DNA from: Bacillota bacterium
GTDB lineage: Bacteria; Bacillota; Sulfobacillia; RBS10-35; Bu92
Direction: 5' to 3'
Assembly: GCA_014896375.1 (NCBI GenBank)
Contig: JADBKN010000060.1
Location: 1 to 46,257, forward strand
DNA length: 46,257 nucleotides
The translations under genes and the position numbers were made by a program. Numbering within the stretch: the stretch's first letter is position 1; each line of letters opens with the position of its first letter. Shown here in pieces: positions 36,695-44,295 of the stretch. The notes below the pieces were generated by a model. The model worked only from the letters and a program-made list of their open reading frames with translations, did no database searches and was not told the origin of the DNA.

Positions 36695-39298
36695 TCAACG
36701 CACCACCGAGGTGGCGTAGACGTCGACGAGCGTCTCGGTGACGTACGTGTCATATGCGGTGAACGTGGAGCCGTCCGGGAACCGGTAACGCATCTTGAGC
36801 ATGAGGGCGGCGCGCACCGTGAAATCGTTCCCCGGCCGCGCCCAAAGGACCCGGAAGCGCGGTCCGGGGTCCGCGCGCGCCTCCGCCCGCTCGACGAAGC
36901 CGCCGCCGGAGATCTCCCACCGCAGGCGGAACTCGGCCGGCCGGCCGGCCACCCACGCGCGCGGGCCTTCCAGCGCGAGGCGCACAACCGGAGGGCGGAT
37001 CGTCTCCGCGCGGAAGGCGAGCGTCTCGCCGGCCTGCTGCACCGCCACGGTCCAGCGCTGCTCGCGGATGAGCCGCCCGTCTTCCGCCAGGCTGCGGGCC
37101 GTGACCGTGAAGGTGCCCGGGGCCGCGAACGCGTGGCGCACGTCCACGGTGGTGTGGGCGGGGTCGTCGTCGGCAGCGGCCTCGCCGTCGCCGAAGGACC
37201 AGACCCAGCGCGCGTGGCGCGTGACGCGCGGCTGCTTCGCCGTGGTGAGGCGCGTGTGCAGGACGACGCGGATGAGTGGCGGATCCTCGGACAAGGACGA
37301 TTCCGAGGCGGGCGGCGCCGGCGGGTCGCCGTCCTCGGCGTCGCCGCCGGCAGGCGGAGATCCGCCCGCGTGGGCGTCCTCCCCACCGTCCGCCTCCGAT
37401 GCCGGCCGTCCCGCGGCCTCCGACGGGCCGGGCTCCCCCATGCGTCCCCCGCCGGCCTCCTCCGGCGCGACAGCCGTCCACGTCACGCGCAGTTGGCCGT
37501 AGGCGCCCGTCCTCGCGCCGTCCCCTCCACCCTCCGGCCCGCCGGCCGGTAGGAGCCGCACGGCGAGATGACCGGCCGGCACGTCGCCCTGCCAGCGCCC
37601 CTGCACCATGGGGAGCGGCCGCGCGGTGCGCCCGTCGGGCGCTACCCAGGCAAGGAACGGCCGCCACCCCGCCGGCGCCGCGGTCTCGATGCCCACGCGC
37701 CCGGCCCCGACCCGGAGGACGGTCGGCCGGTCGGCGACGAGCGGCTCCCGCACGGTGCGGCCGGCCGGCACCTCATGCGCTGCGCGGAAAGGGTCGAGCG
37801 ACTGCAGCACGGCTTCCCGCACGGCCGGAGCGCCCGGCAGGGCGAGGTGCGAGGCGGCCCACACTCCGCCCACCGCGCGCGAGACGTCCAAGGGGCCTGC
37901 CGGCAGGCGTGCCGCCGACGCCTCCACGAAGCCGTCGTTGCCGCCAACGCGGGCGAAGCGCCCCCACACATTCCACGTCTGCCCGGCGATCGTCACATAA
38001 CATGTGGCGCGGGTGGGGGCGCCGCGCGCCGCCCGCGCGTTCGCCGCCGCGAGCGCCAGATTCGCGGCCACGCGCTCCTGCGCGTCGCCCGGCAACCCGA
38101 TCTCCTCGGTCACCAGGCGTGCGAGGACAGGGCTCTCCGCCTGCACACCCCACGCGCGCTCCGCGGCCGCCGCGCCCGTCCAGCGCGCGCCGGCCACCAG
38201 CGCCGGCCTGACAAGCGCGCGGCCGGCCTTCACCGCCCACTCCTCCAGCCAAGCCACGAGAGCCCGCCACGCAGCCGCGCGCCAATCGCCGTCCGCCCAG
38301 CCGCCGGCGGCTGCCGCGCCGAGGCCCAGCACATCCGGCAGCGGCGGGCGCGCATCCGCGAGCCCCTGCGCGAGGCTCACGGCCTCGTCGGCCACGGCAA
38401 GGGCCAGCGCGCGCTCATATGCTTCGCTCAGACCGCGCCACGCGGGATCCGCCGGGGACGGACCGCGAGACTCGGGTGCGCCCTCAAGAAGAGCGCGCCA
38501 CATGCCCGGCCGCTGGCGGCGCATCCACTCTACGAAAGAGAGGCGCGCCGCCGGCCGCTCCTCCTCCGGCAGGAGGCGTTCCTGAACGACGAACCACGCC
38601 ATGGCCGGCAGCCAGACGCGCTCCGCCAGGGCGCGCACATGGTCCAGTTCCGTGGCACCGCCCGCCTCCGCGGCCGCTGCCAGCGGCGCCGGCTCCACCC
38701 CGGCCGCGGCACCGGCCAGCGCCGCCGGCAGCGCGCGCGACACGGCCGCCGCGAGTGCGCGGCTGAAGGCGGCCACGCGCAGCGCGTCGGCGCCGAAGCT
38801 GCCGCGGTTCGGCGGTGCGATCATGACCAGCGTGCGGACGCGGCCGGGCGGCGCGCCGCCCTCCACATACGCGCGCGCGGCGAGAGCCCCGGAGGAGTGG
38901 CTGATGATGTCCACGCGGCCGTCGGGACTGCGTTCGGCCGCAGCCGCCACCGCCTCCGCGACTCGATCGGCCAGGCGCCATGGATCGGCGGATGCGTCCG
39001 CGGCGTAGTCCACACGGAAGAGCGTCTCCCCCGGACGGTACCCTCGCCGGATGAGGTCGGCGTACAGCCCGCCCTCGCGCCCCGTCTCCCAGATCTCCGG
39101 CCCGGACGTGAAGCCGTGCACCAGCACGACGGGCACCAGGGCGTCCGCACCGCGGCGAGCCGCACTCGCCTCCGCACCGCCCGCGGCGCCCGCGCCCCCG
39201 GCCGCCCGCACCGCGCCCGCCGCCGGCCACCACACCCATGGAGCCGCGAGCGCCGCGGCTAACACCGCCGCACAAACGCGCCGCCAGCGCGGCTTCAT
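36695..39298 (-). CDS. Secreted alpha/beta hydrolase (lipase/esterase-like) with PKD domain
   Basis: 867 residues. The N-terminal signal peptide covers about 1-32. The hydrolase domain opens with VPVVLVHGFTSGPEIWE and has the nucleophile elbow IISHSSGALAAR (S135); the usual first glycine of GxSxG is serine. The oxyanion HGF motif is intact. A large helical insert follows, then a lid/cap with NDGFVEA that may carry the acid residue. Residues about 550-650 are Gly/Pro/Glu-rich linker. A PKD domain follows: WSFGDGEAAADDDPAHTTVD, then HAFAAPGTFTVTA. ATG 39298 overlaps the upstream stop (ATGA). Substrate unknown; probably an extracellular polymer or lipid. Confidence 0.72.
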   Translation of the reverse strand: MKPRWRRVCAAVLAAALAAPWVWWPAAGAVRAAGGAGAAGGAEASAARRGADALVPVVLVHGFTSGPEIWETGREGGLYADLIRRGYRPGETLFRVDYAADASADPWRLADRVAEAVAAAAERSPDGRVDIISHSSGALAARAYVEGGAPPGRVRTLVMIAPPNRGSFGADALRVAAFSRALAAAVSRALPAALAGAAAGVEPAPLAAAAEAGGATELDHVRALAERVWLPAMAWFVVQERLLPEEERPAARLSFVEWMRRQRPGMWRALLEGAPESRGPSPADPAWRGLSEAYERALALAVADEAVSLAQGLADARPPLPDVLGLGAAAAGGWADGDWRAAAWRALVAWLEEWAVKAGRALVRPALVAGARWTGAAAAERAWGVQAESPVLARLVTEEIGLPGDAQERVAANLALAAANARAARGAPTRATCYVTIAGQTWNVWGRFARVGGNDGFVEASAARLPAGPLDVSRAVGGVWAASHLALPGAPAVREAVLQSLDPFRAAHEVPAGRTVREPLVADRPTVLRVGAGRVGIETAAPAGWRPFLAWVAPDGRTARPLPMVQGRWQGDVPAGHLAVRLLPAGGPEGGGDGARTGAYGQLRVTWTAVAPEEAGGGRMGEPGPSEAAGRPASEADGGEDAHAGGSPPAGGDAEDGDPPAPPASESSLSEDPPLIRVVLHTRLTTAKQPRVTRHARWVWSFGDGEAAADDDPAHTTVDVRHAFAAPGTFTVTARSLAEDGRLIREQRWTVAVQQAGETLAFRAETIRPPVVRLALEGPRAWVAGRPAEFRLRWEISGGGFVERAEARADPGPRFRVLWARPGNDFTVRAALMLKMRYRFPDGSTFTAYDTYVTETLVDVYATSVVR

Positions 39299-39891
39299 CG
39301 TCCGGCCCCCCCGGCGAGCGCCGCGCGCGGCCAGGCGCCTTCGTTGGCCACGCGCCACACCGTCAGCCGCCGCCCTTCCAAAATCGCGCGGCCCACCGCC
39401 TCCCGCCACGCTCCGCCGTCCGACCACTGCGCCAGGCTCCCGTCCACGACGGCCAGCGACCACGACTGTCCGGGCGCCAGCCACCGCTGGCGCCCCTGCG
39501 CCTCCACGAGCACCGCCCCGCCCGCGCGCTCGGACACGAGCCGCACCTCCGGCGCGCCCGGCGCCGCGCCCCCCGGCCCCGCGAGGCGCGCCGGCAGGCG
39601 CCAGAGGCTGCGCGCCTGGACGGTCACGGTGCGCGCGAAGCGGTCCCGCTGCCACACGACGATCCACGGCGCCCAGCGCCACCCGGCCGGCAACTCCCCC
39701 GCGCGCAGCCGGCCGGCATCCCGGTCGACCGTCCACGGCCGAGGCTCCGCTTCCGGCAGCGCCACCGGGTCCCCGCCCACCTCCGTCTCCCACACCGACA
39801 CGAGCGTGACCGGGCGGGCGGCGAAGAGCCCGCCGGCCGTGAGCAGCGCCGCCAGACCGGCGGCCGCCGCGAGGCCGATCCCCCACCGCAT
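39295..39891 (-). CDS. Membrane-anchored protein of unknown function
   Basis: 198 residues. One N-terminal hydrophobic helix (about 3-25) serves as anchor or signal. The remainder is beta-rich and tryptophan-rich (WRWAPWIVVWQRDRFARTV, QRWLAPGQSWSLAVVDG) without a family I recognise. ATG 39891 has AAGGGGG 7 nt upstream; an in-frame start 10 codons earlier lacks one. The stop overlaps the hydrolase start (ATGA), so it is probably made with, and may assist, that enzyme. Confidence 0.65.
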   Translation of the reverse strand: MRWGIGLAAAAGLAALLTAGGLFAARPVTLVSVWETEVGGDPVALPEAEPRPWTVDRDAGRLRAGELPAGWRWAPWIVVWQRDRFARTVTVQARSLWRLPARLAGPGGAAPGAPEVRLVSERAGGAVLVEAQGRQRWLAPGQSWSLAVVDGSLAQWSDGGAWREAVGRAILEGRRLTVWRVANEGAWPRAALAGGAGR

Positions 39892-40106
39892 GGGCCATCC
39901 CCCTTTGGCAGATTTTGCCATAAAGGTTCGTCAGGGGAGCGCCCGGCTCCTGCCATATTTTTCCTCCGGCACAGGTGGCATGGCGGCGGGCGGGCTGCGA
40001 CAGCATTCATGCCGAAGGCGCGCCCAGGAGGTGCACAGGGAATCGGCGCGCGCGCCGAGGCGCGCGGCTGCGCGCGAACGTTTGAACGGGTGAAAGGAGG
40101 GGGACC

Positions 40107-40880
40107 TTGGCCGAACTGCACGAGGCCGCCCCGCTCGCTGTCGGCATGGTGTGGAAGGCGGCGTTCTTCTACGTGGTCCTTCTGGTCCTGCTGCGGTTCA
40201 TGGGCAAGCGGGAGATCGCATCCTACGCCCCGCTCGACCTCGTCGTCTCGATCATGCTCGCGGACGCCGCCGTGATCAGCATCGAGGACGAGCGCATCCC
40301 GGTGCTCGTCGGGCTCTTGCCCGTGCTGGTGCTCGTCGCGGCCCAGCTGCTGCTCTCCTGGCTCAATCTGAAGAGCCCGACGATCCGCAGCGTCGTGGAG
40401 GGCGCGCCGACCATCGTCATCCGCCGAGGCGTCGTCGACGAGGCCGCCCTCCGACAGCAGCGCATGAATCTCTCCGAGCTTCTCTCCAGCCTGCGCCTTC
40501 AGAACGTGCACAACCTCGAGGACGTGGAGTGGGGCATCCTCGAGCCCTCCGGCCGCCTCAGCGTGCTGCCCGCCGCCTCCGCCCGGCCGGTCCAGCCGCG
40601 CGACCTGCACATCTCCCCGCCGGAGGAGAAGCGCCCGGCGTACCTCGTGCTCGACGGCGCCGTCGATCGCCGCGCGCTCGCTGAGACCGGACGAGACGAG
40701 ACCTGGCTCGCCGACCGCCTGAAGCGTGCCGGCGCCGCCTCGCCGCGCGAGGTCTTCCTCGCCGTGCTCGATCCCTCCCGGGGCACGCTCACCGTCCAGC
40801 TCAGGGAGCGGCGCGGCCGGCCGGGCCGTCCCATCGCGGTGCCGGCCGTTTCGGAAGCCGACGCTCCGGCCGCCCGCTAG
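40107..40880 (+). CDS. DUF421 / YetF-family membrane protein
   Basis: 257 residues. Three N-terminal transmembrane helices include LLVLLRFMGKREIASYAPLD, the signature of DUF421 (YetF, YdfR, YcaP). A cytoplasmic domain follows with VVEGAPTIVIRRG, LRQQRMNLSELLSSLR and NLEDVEWGILEPSGRLSVLP. A second domain of about 90 residues resembles the extended C-terminus of some members. Several relatives occur in spores; the biochemical role is unknown. TTG 40107 has AAAGGAGG 6 nt upstream, a near-ideal site. Confidence 0.88.
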   Translation: MAELHEAAPLAVGMVWKAAFFYVVLLVLLRFMGKREIASYAPLDLVVSIMLADAAVISIEDERIPVLVGLLPVLVLVAAQLLLSWLNLKSPTIRSVVEGAPTIVIRRGVVDEAALRQQRMNLSELLSSLRLQNVHNLEDVEWGILEPSGRLSVLPAASARPVQPRDLHISPPEEKRPAYLVLDGAVDRRALAETGRDETWLADRLKRAGAASPREVFLAVLDPSRGTLTVQLRERRGRPGRPIAVPAVSEADAPAAR

Positions 40881-40985
40881 CTGGTCCACAATGCCGCTCG
40901 TCGCAACATTCTCCGGTCGCGCGGCGGCCCGGGGACCGCATGGCGCCTCGCCCGGCCCGGGACACTACCGGCAGGAGGCTCGCAG

Positions 40986-41486
40986 ATGAAGATCGAGGAC
41001 GCCCTGCGATTCGGCGAACGGGAGCGGGACCTCATCTACGCGGCGACGGCACGCTCCGCCACCCCTTACCGCGATCGCGCCCTGATCGAGCTCTTCTACC
41101 ACCACGGGCCGACCGTGCGCCAGGCCCTGTCCCTTGAGATCGGCCACGTCAACTTTCCCGCCGGACGCGTGTACTGGCCCAGCGAGGGGCGGGAGGGGCG
41201 CCTCGCTCCAGAGGCGCTGAGCGCCCTCGCCAAGTACGTGGCGCAGGAGCGCAACCCGCGCTGCCCCGCCCTCTTCACCACGCGCCTCGGCCACCCGCTG
41301 ACGCTGCGCCAGGTCATGCTCCTCTTCCGGCGCCTGCAGGACATCACGGGCCTGCCGGTCACGCCGTTCGCCCTGCGCATGGGATCGCTCTATCGTTGGC
41401 TTGAGGAGGAGCCCGTGGAGGCGGTCTGCGGCCTCATGGCCGGACGCGGCGCCGCCGGGCCGCGCATCCTCCGCTGCCGGCCCTGA
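40986..41486 (+). CDS. Tyrosine-recombinase-like protein, catalytically degenerate
   Basis: 166 residues matching only the catalytic-domain fold of XerC/D-type integrases. YRDRALIELFYHHGPTVRQAL aligns with the region holding the first catalytic Arg, and a beta-hairpin follows (HVNFPAGRVYWPS). The HxxR box reads FALR: Arg kept, His lost. The segment after it, GSLYRWLEEEPVEAVCGLM, lacks the LGH and nucleophile-Tyr pattern. The N-terminal core-binding domain is missing. ATG 40986 has AGGAGG 7 nt upstream, so it looks expressed. It may be a DNA-binding relic or adopted factor. No att sites or mobile genes are visible. Confidence 0.55.
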   Translation: MKIEDALRFGERERDLIYAATARSATPYRDRALIELFYHHGPTVRQALSLEIGHVNFPAGRVYWPSEGREGRLAPEALSALAKYVAQERNPRCPALFTTRLGHPLTLRQVMLLFRRLQDITGLPVTPFALRMGSLYRWLEEEPVEAVCGLMAGRGAAGPRILRCRP

Positions 41487-41511
41487 GCGGGACCAGGCGT
41501 CCGCCCTTGGA

Positions 41512-41531
41512 AGGGGCGGGCGGCCGCCCCT
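41512..41531. other. 8-bp inverted repeat between convergent genes
   Basis: AGGGGCGG, 4-base loop, CCGCCCCT, between the recombinase-like gene and spoVT, touching the spoVT stop. No U-tract; a possible bidirectional transcription end. Confidence 0.35.
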
Positions 41532-42085
41532 CACTCCTCCATGTGGCGGGCCACGAAGTTGGCCGCGGTCTGGGCGAGCTTGGTCTCCAACTGCGTGATG
41601 GGTTTCTCCTTGGACGTGGAGGCGAGGATGACCGTCCCGAGCGGGTCGCCGTGGACGACGATCGGCGCGATGACCTCGCTGGCGAACGGGCACGGCCCGT
41701 CGCCGCCGAAGATGGAGCCGTCATGCCCGTGGCGCTCCGGCGTGAAGACGAGCGTCTCGCGGCCGTCCATGGCCTGCAGGACCACGGGGCCGATCGGCTT
41801 GCCGCGGTAGGCGCGCTCGTCGCCGCCTGCGACGGTCACCACGCCGTCACGGTCGGTCATCATCGCCACGAGGTGGGTGGTCTCATGCAGCGACTGGACG
41901 ACACCGTGCGCAAAGTCGCCGAGTTCCGCCACGGCGGAGTACTTCTTCAGGATGACCTCGCCGTTCTTGTCCACGAAGATCTCCAGCGGGTCGCCGTCGC
42001 GGATGTTCATGTCGCGGCGGATCTCGATCGGAATCACGATGCGTCCCAGATCGTCGATGCGGCGCACGATGCCGGTCGCCTTCAA
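41531..42085 (-). CDS. spoVT: Stage V sporulation protein T (SpoVT)
   Basis: 184 residues. The N-terminal AbrB-type swapped-hairpin DNA-binding domain reads TGIVRRIDDLGRIVIPIEIR and GDPLEIFVDKNGEVILKKY. The C-terminal GAF domain (about 56-180) has TTHLVAMMTDRDGVVTVAG. SpoVT tunes forespore sigma-G genes, including SASP genes; one lies 500 bp away. The TTG start at 42085 follows GGAGTGA with 7-nt spacing. Confidence 0.95.
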   Translation of the reverse strand: MKATGIVRRIDDLGRIVIPIEIRRDMNIRDGDPLEIFVDKNGEVILKKYSAVAELGDFAHGVVQSLHETTHLVAMMTDRDGVVTVAGGDERAYRGKPIGPVVLQAMDGRETLVFTPERHGHDGSIFGGDGPCPFASEVIAPIVVHGDPLGTVILASTSKEKPITQLETKLAQTAANFVARHMEE

Positions 42086-42170
42086 GGGCAGCTCACTCCG
42101 ATCCCATCGACGTTCGCTGGGCTAGTATGTGCACGAGCCCGGGCGAACATGTAACGGGGACCGGGGCGTT

Positions 42171-42446
42171 TCAGGGGCGGTGGTGTTGAAGGTAGAAAGC
42201 GACGAGCTCCTCGATGACCTCGTCCCGCTCCAGGCGCGCGGCCAGGCTGCGCGCGTTGCGGTGCGCGGTGATGTAGACCGGTTCCCCCGTCACGAGGTAG
42301 TACGCGATCTGACGGATGGGGTCGTAGCCCTTCTCCTTCAGCGCCTCGTACACCTCAAGGAGGATCTCGCGGTTCGAGCGCCCGTCGGCGGCCGAGCGCC
42401 CCAGGACGCGCGTCTCGTCCGGATTGAACCGTCCCTCTTCGACCAT
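42171..42446 (-). CDS. UPF0297 / IreB-family protein
   Basis: 91 residues. It matches YrzL/Ire[38 protein letters not shown] and [19 protein letters not shown]. In Enterococcus IreB is a substrate of the kinase IreK and affects cephalosporin resistance; elsewhere the family sits between alaS and ruvX. Neither neighbour is present here. ATG 42446 has GGGGGTG 6 nt upstream; the frame is open further but acidic and low-complexity. Confidence 0.9.
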   Translation of the reverse strand: MVEEGRFNPDETRVLGRSAADGRSNREILLEVYEALKEKGYDPIRQIAYYLVTGEPVYITAHRNARSLAARLERDEVIEELVAFYLQHHRP

Positions 42447-42526
42447 GCTGGACACCCCCGCGCCGTCAGCTTCATCCTCATCATCGCACACTTCGCACCG
42501 GGCGGGGGAGACGCCGGGACGCCAAG

Positions 42527-42553
42527 AAGGGGCCGCCGCCGTGGCGGCCCCTT
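42527..42553 (-). terminator. Probable terminator of the SASP gene
   Basis: Perfect 11-bp stem AAGGGGCCGCC / GGCGGCCCCTT with a 5-base loop, about 35 nt past the SASP stop; on the minus strand it is followed by CTTGG, so the U-tract is weak. Confidence 0.65.
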
Positions 42554-42587
42554 AAGGGTTCCGGTGGATCCGCGATCCTTCTCTCTC

Positions 42588-42818
42588 TTAGCGCGGGGTG
42601 AAGGTGCGGCCGGCGAGCTGCGATTCCGCTTGCTCGATCATCTTCTTGACCATGTGACCGCCCACGGCACCGCACTGGCGGGCGGGCAGATCACCCCAAT
42701 AACCGCTGGCCGGCGGGTTCACCCCGATCTCTTGGGCCACTTGATACTTGAAGTTGTCCAAAGCCTGCGCGGCTTCCCGAACGAGCACCCTGTTGCCCGT
42801 GTTGCTTCCGCGTGCCAT
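42588..42818 (-). CDS. Alpha/beta-type small acid-soluble spore protein
   Basis: 76 residues. LDNFKYQVAQEIGV matches the first conserved SASP segment and CGAVGGHMVKKMIEQAE the second. These proteins coat spore DNA and protect it from UV and heat. The usual Glu next to the GPR protease cut site is Gln here (KYQVAQE). The GYWGDLPARQCG insert is typical of deep-branching Firmicutes forms. ATG 42818 follows GGAGGTGACGAA. A sigma-G promoter was sought but not convincingly found. Confidence 0.95.
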   Translation of the reverse strand: MARGSNTGNRVLVREAAQALDNFKYQVAQEIGVNPPASGYWGDLPARQCGAVGGHMVKKMIEQAESQLAGRTFTPR

Positions 42819-42903
42819 TTCGTCACCTCCTCCAGTCGGAGTTCACGAGTATTTTGCGGCGGCGGCCGCGGCGGCCATTCCTGAACGGCGGCGAGAATAT
42901 TTA

Positions 42904-42937
42904 GCAAAAGAAGAAACCCGCACGGCGTGCGGGTTTC
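42904..42937 (-). terminator. Intrinsic terminator after speD
   Basis: Perfect 11-bp stem GAAACCCGCAC / GTGCGGGTTTC with a 3-base loop; the minus strand continues TTCTTTTGC. It lies about 75 nt beyond the speD stop. Confidence 0.85.
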
Positions 42938-43012
42938 GGGGCGCGGCGGCGCATGCGGCGGCGTCTACATGCAGGCGGCCGCGGCGGCGGAGCCGCGGCC
43001 GGTTGCGCACAG

Positions 43013-43429
43013 TCAGCGCTGGGACCGCGCGAGGGCGAAGTCCTGGGCTTCGAAGATGCCCTGCTCGTCCCCGCGCACGAAGTAACGCGCGTAGTGGCGT
43101 TCGGCCTTGAGCCGGCGCACGATGTAATCGCAGGCGACCGCCGGCTCGATGTGGTCGCCGCAGGTGAAGATGTCGAATGAAGCATACCCGTGTTCGGGAA
43201 AGGTGTGCACGGAGATGTGCGACTCGGCCAGCACGACGACGCCGCTCAACCCCTGCACCGGGAAGCGGTGGAAGGAGTCGTCGACGATCGTCGCGCCGCA
43301 CTCGATGGCGGCACGGCGCATGGTGTCCTTTACGGCTTCGAGGTCATTGAGGAGATCGTAGTCGACGCCCCACACATCGAGGAGGATGTGCCGCCCGCGT
43401 GTGTCGTGAGAACCCAGTTCCACGGCCAT
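43013..43429 (-). CDS. speD: S-adenosylmethionine decarboxylase proenzyme
   Basis: 138 residues, class 1B (Bacillus/Thermotoga type). Self-cleavage between Glu69 and Ser70 in LAESHISVHTFPEHGY makes the pyruvoyl cofactor; the conserved CGDHIEP segment holds the catalytic Cys and His. It supplies decarboxylated SAM for spermidine synthesis. No spermidine synthase is adjacent. ATG 43429 is preceded by seven G and seven T; the G-run must act as ribosome site. It has its own promoter and a leader of about 150 nt. Confidence 0.96.
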   Translation of the reverse strand: MAVELGSHDTRGRHILLDVWGVDYDLLNDLEAVKDTMRRAAIECGATIVDDSFHRFPVQGLSGVVVLAESHISVHTFPEHGYASFDIFTCGDHIEPAVACDYIVRRLKAERHYARYFVRGDEQGIFEAQDFALARSQR

Positions 43430-43582
43430 AAAAAAACCCCCCCATTGCCCTGCTGGATCCCCGGCTCTTTCAAGCCGGACGGGGCCATCGTTTTCGCCAC
43501 GGGGGAGAAGTCGGGCACAGCGGCCGGGCGTGGCCGATGCCCCAACCCTTTAAGCGAAACTAGGTCCCTGTGATGCAATTCG
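43430..43582 (-). promoter_or_regulatory. Long structured leader of speD
   Basis: About 150 nt between predicted transcript start and speD. Visible pairings: CACAG/CTGTG enclosing a CGGCC/GGCCG hairpin, CCGGCT/AGCCGG with a 6-base loop, and a CCCCC stretch able to pair with the GGGGGGG that precedes TTTTTTT and the ATG. Pairing of the G-run would hide the ribosome site, or form a terminator with the T-run. No known riboswitch class recognised. Confidence 0.45.
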
Positions 43583-43588
43583 ACGTTC

Positions 43589-43617
43589 ATTCTAATGAGG
43601 GGGTCCCGGCGCGTCAA
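43589..43617 (-). promoter_or_regulatory. Sigma-A-type promoter of speD
   Basis: Minus strand TTGACG (43617-43612), 17-bp spacer, TAGAAT (43594-43589); each hexamer is 5/6 to consensus. Confidence 0.7.
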
Positions 43618-43641
43618 GGCTCGCAAACGGACCGCAACAAA

Positions 43642-43674
43642 GCGAAAGAGGACGGTCGCGGTTCCGTCCTCTTT
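43642..43674 (-). terminator. Intrinsic terminator after the SH3b envelope protein gene
   Basis: Perfect 11-bp stem AAAGAGGACGG / CCGTCCTCTTT with an 8-base loop, then CGCTTTG on the minus strand; about 30 nt past the gene stop. Confidence 0.78.
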
Positions 43675-43705
43675 GGGTCGATCGGTCGAATGGAGTCGCC
43701 GGCCG

Positions 43706-44143
43706 TCACTTGCCGGAGGCTTTCAAATACTGGGAAGAGACCCAGCCTTCCAGCGTGTTGTTGAAATTGATCTTCGTCCAGTCGCCCTCGACCTGCTCCA
43801 CCGTCACCTTCGCGCCTTTCATGAGGACGCCGATGCGCTGCGAGTTGACGTCCGGGTCCTGGCGAACGTTGAGGACGTCCGCGACGACGACGGCCAGGGT
43901 GGCTCCGGCGCCACCGGTGGGCGTGCTCACTTCGCTGGCGGTGCCGACGCCCATTGCCGTCACCTGCGACTGGAGATTGCTGACCTCGGCCTCCAGCTGG
44001 TCGATGCGCTGCGCCAGTGAGTCGAGCGTCACCCCCGAGTCGGCGCCCGACGTGAAGAGGCTGCCGCACCCCGTCCCCAGCGCCAGCACCGCCGCGACAG
44101 CGGCCGCCACCGCCCACATCTTCCGCTGCATTGCGCGCTGCAT
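43706..44143 (-). CDS. Exported SH3b-domain protein with coiled coil
   Basis: 145 residues. The N-terminal signal (MWAVAAAVAAVLALGTGCGS) ends in a cysteine in a lipobox-like but imperfect context. A short coiled coil follows (LDSLAQRIDQLEAEVSNLQ), then an SH3b domain (about 85-145): VLNVRQDPDVNSQRIGVLMK, DWTKINFNNTLEGWVSSQYL. It is probably wall- or membrane-associated and peptidoglycan-binding. ATG 44143 has GGGAGG 9 nt upstream. It is divergent from the SDR gene. Confidence 0.8.
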   Translation of the reverse strand: MQRAMQRKMWAVAAAVAAVLALGTGCGSLFTSGADSGVTLDSLAQRIDQLEAEVSNLQSQVTAMGVGTASEVSTPTGGAGATLAVVVADVLNVRQDPDVNSQRIGVLMKGAKVTVEQVEGDWTKINFNNTLEGWVSSQYLKASGK

Positions 44144-44295
44144 GCTGTCCACCCTCCCTTCGCCGGATCTATATGAGGACTGTCCGGCGGATATGTCCGG
44201 GCCGGTGGGCTTGCGGGGCCGGCGCGCCTGGGCACAGGATGGGTCTGGCGGCGCCGCGGCGCCGGTGTCGGGCAAGAGACAGGAGGAGGTTCGCC

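Noticed and set aside
39299-40006. Upstream extension of the PKD hydrolase frame
   Set aside because: It overlaps the membrane-anchored partner gene completely; the ATGA overlap at 39298 and the signal peptide there fix the start.
40986-41486. Integrase-like gene as evidence of an integrated element
   Set aside because: No att repeats, tRNA, phage genes or base-composition change nearby, and the protein lacks catalytic residues.
42850-42881. A possible sigma-G promoter for the SASP gene (GGAATG ... CAAAATA)
   Set aside because: Spacing is 19 bp and the -35 matches only 4 of 6; not convincing.
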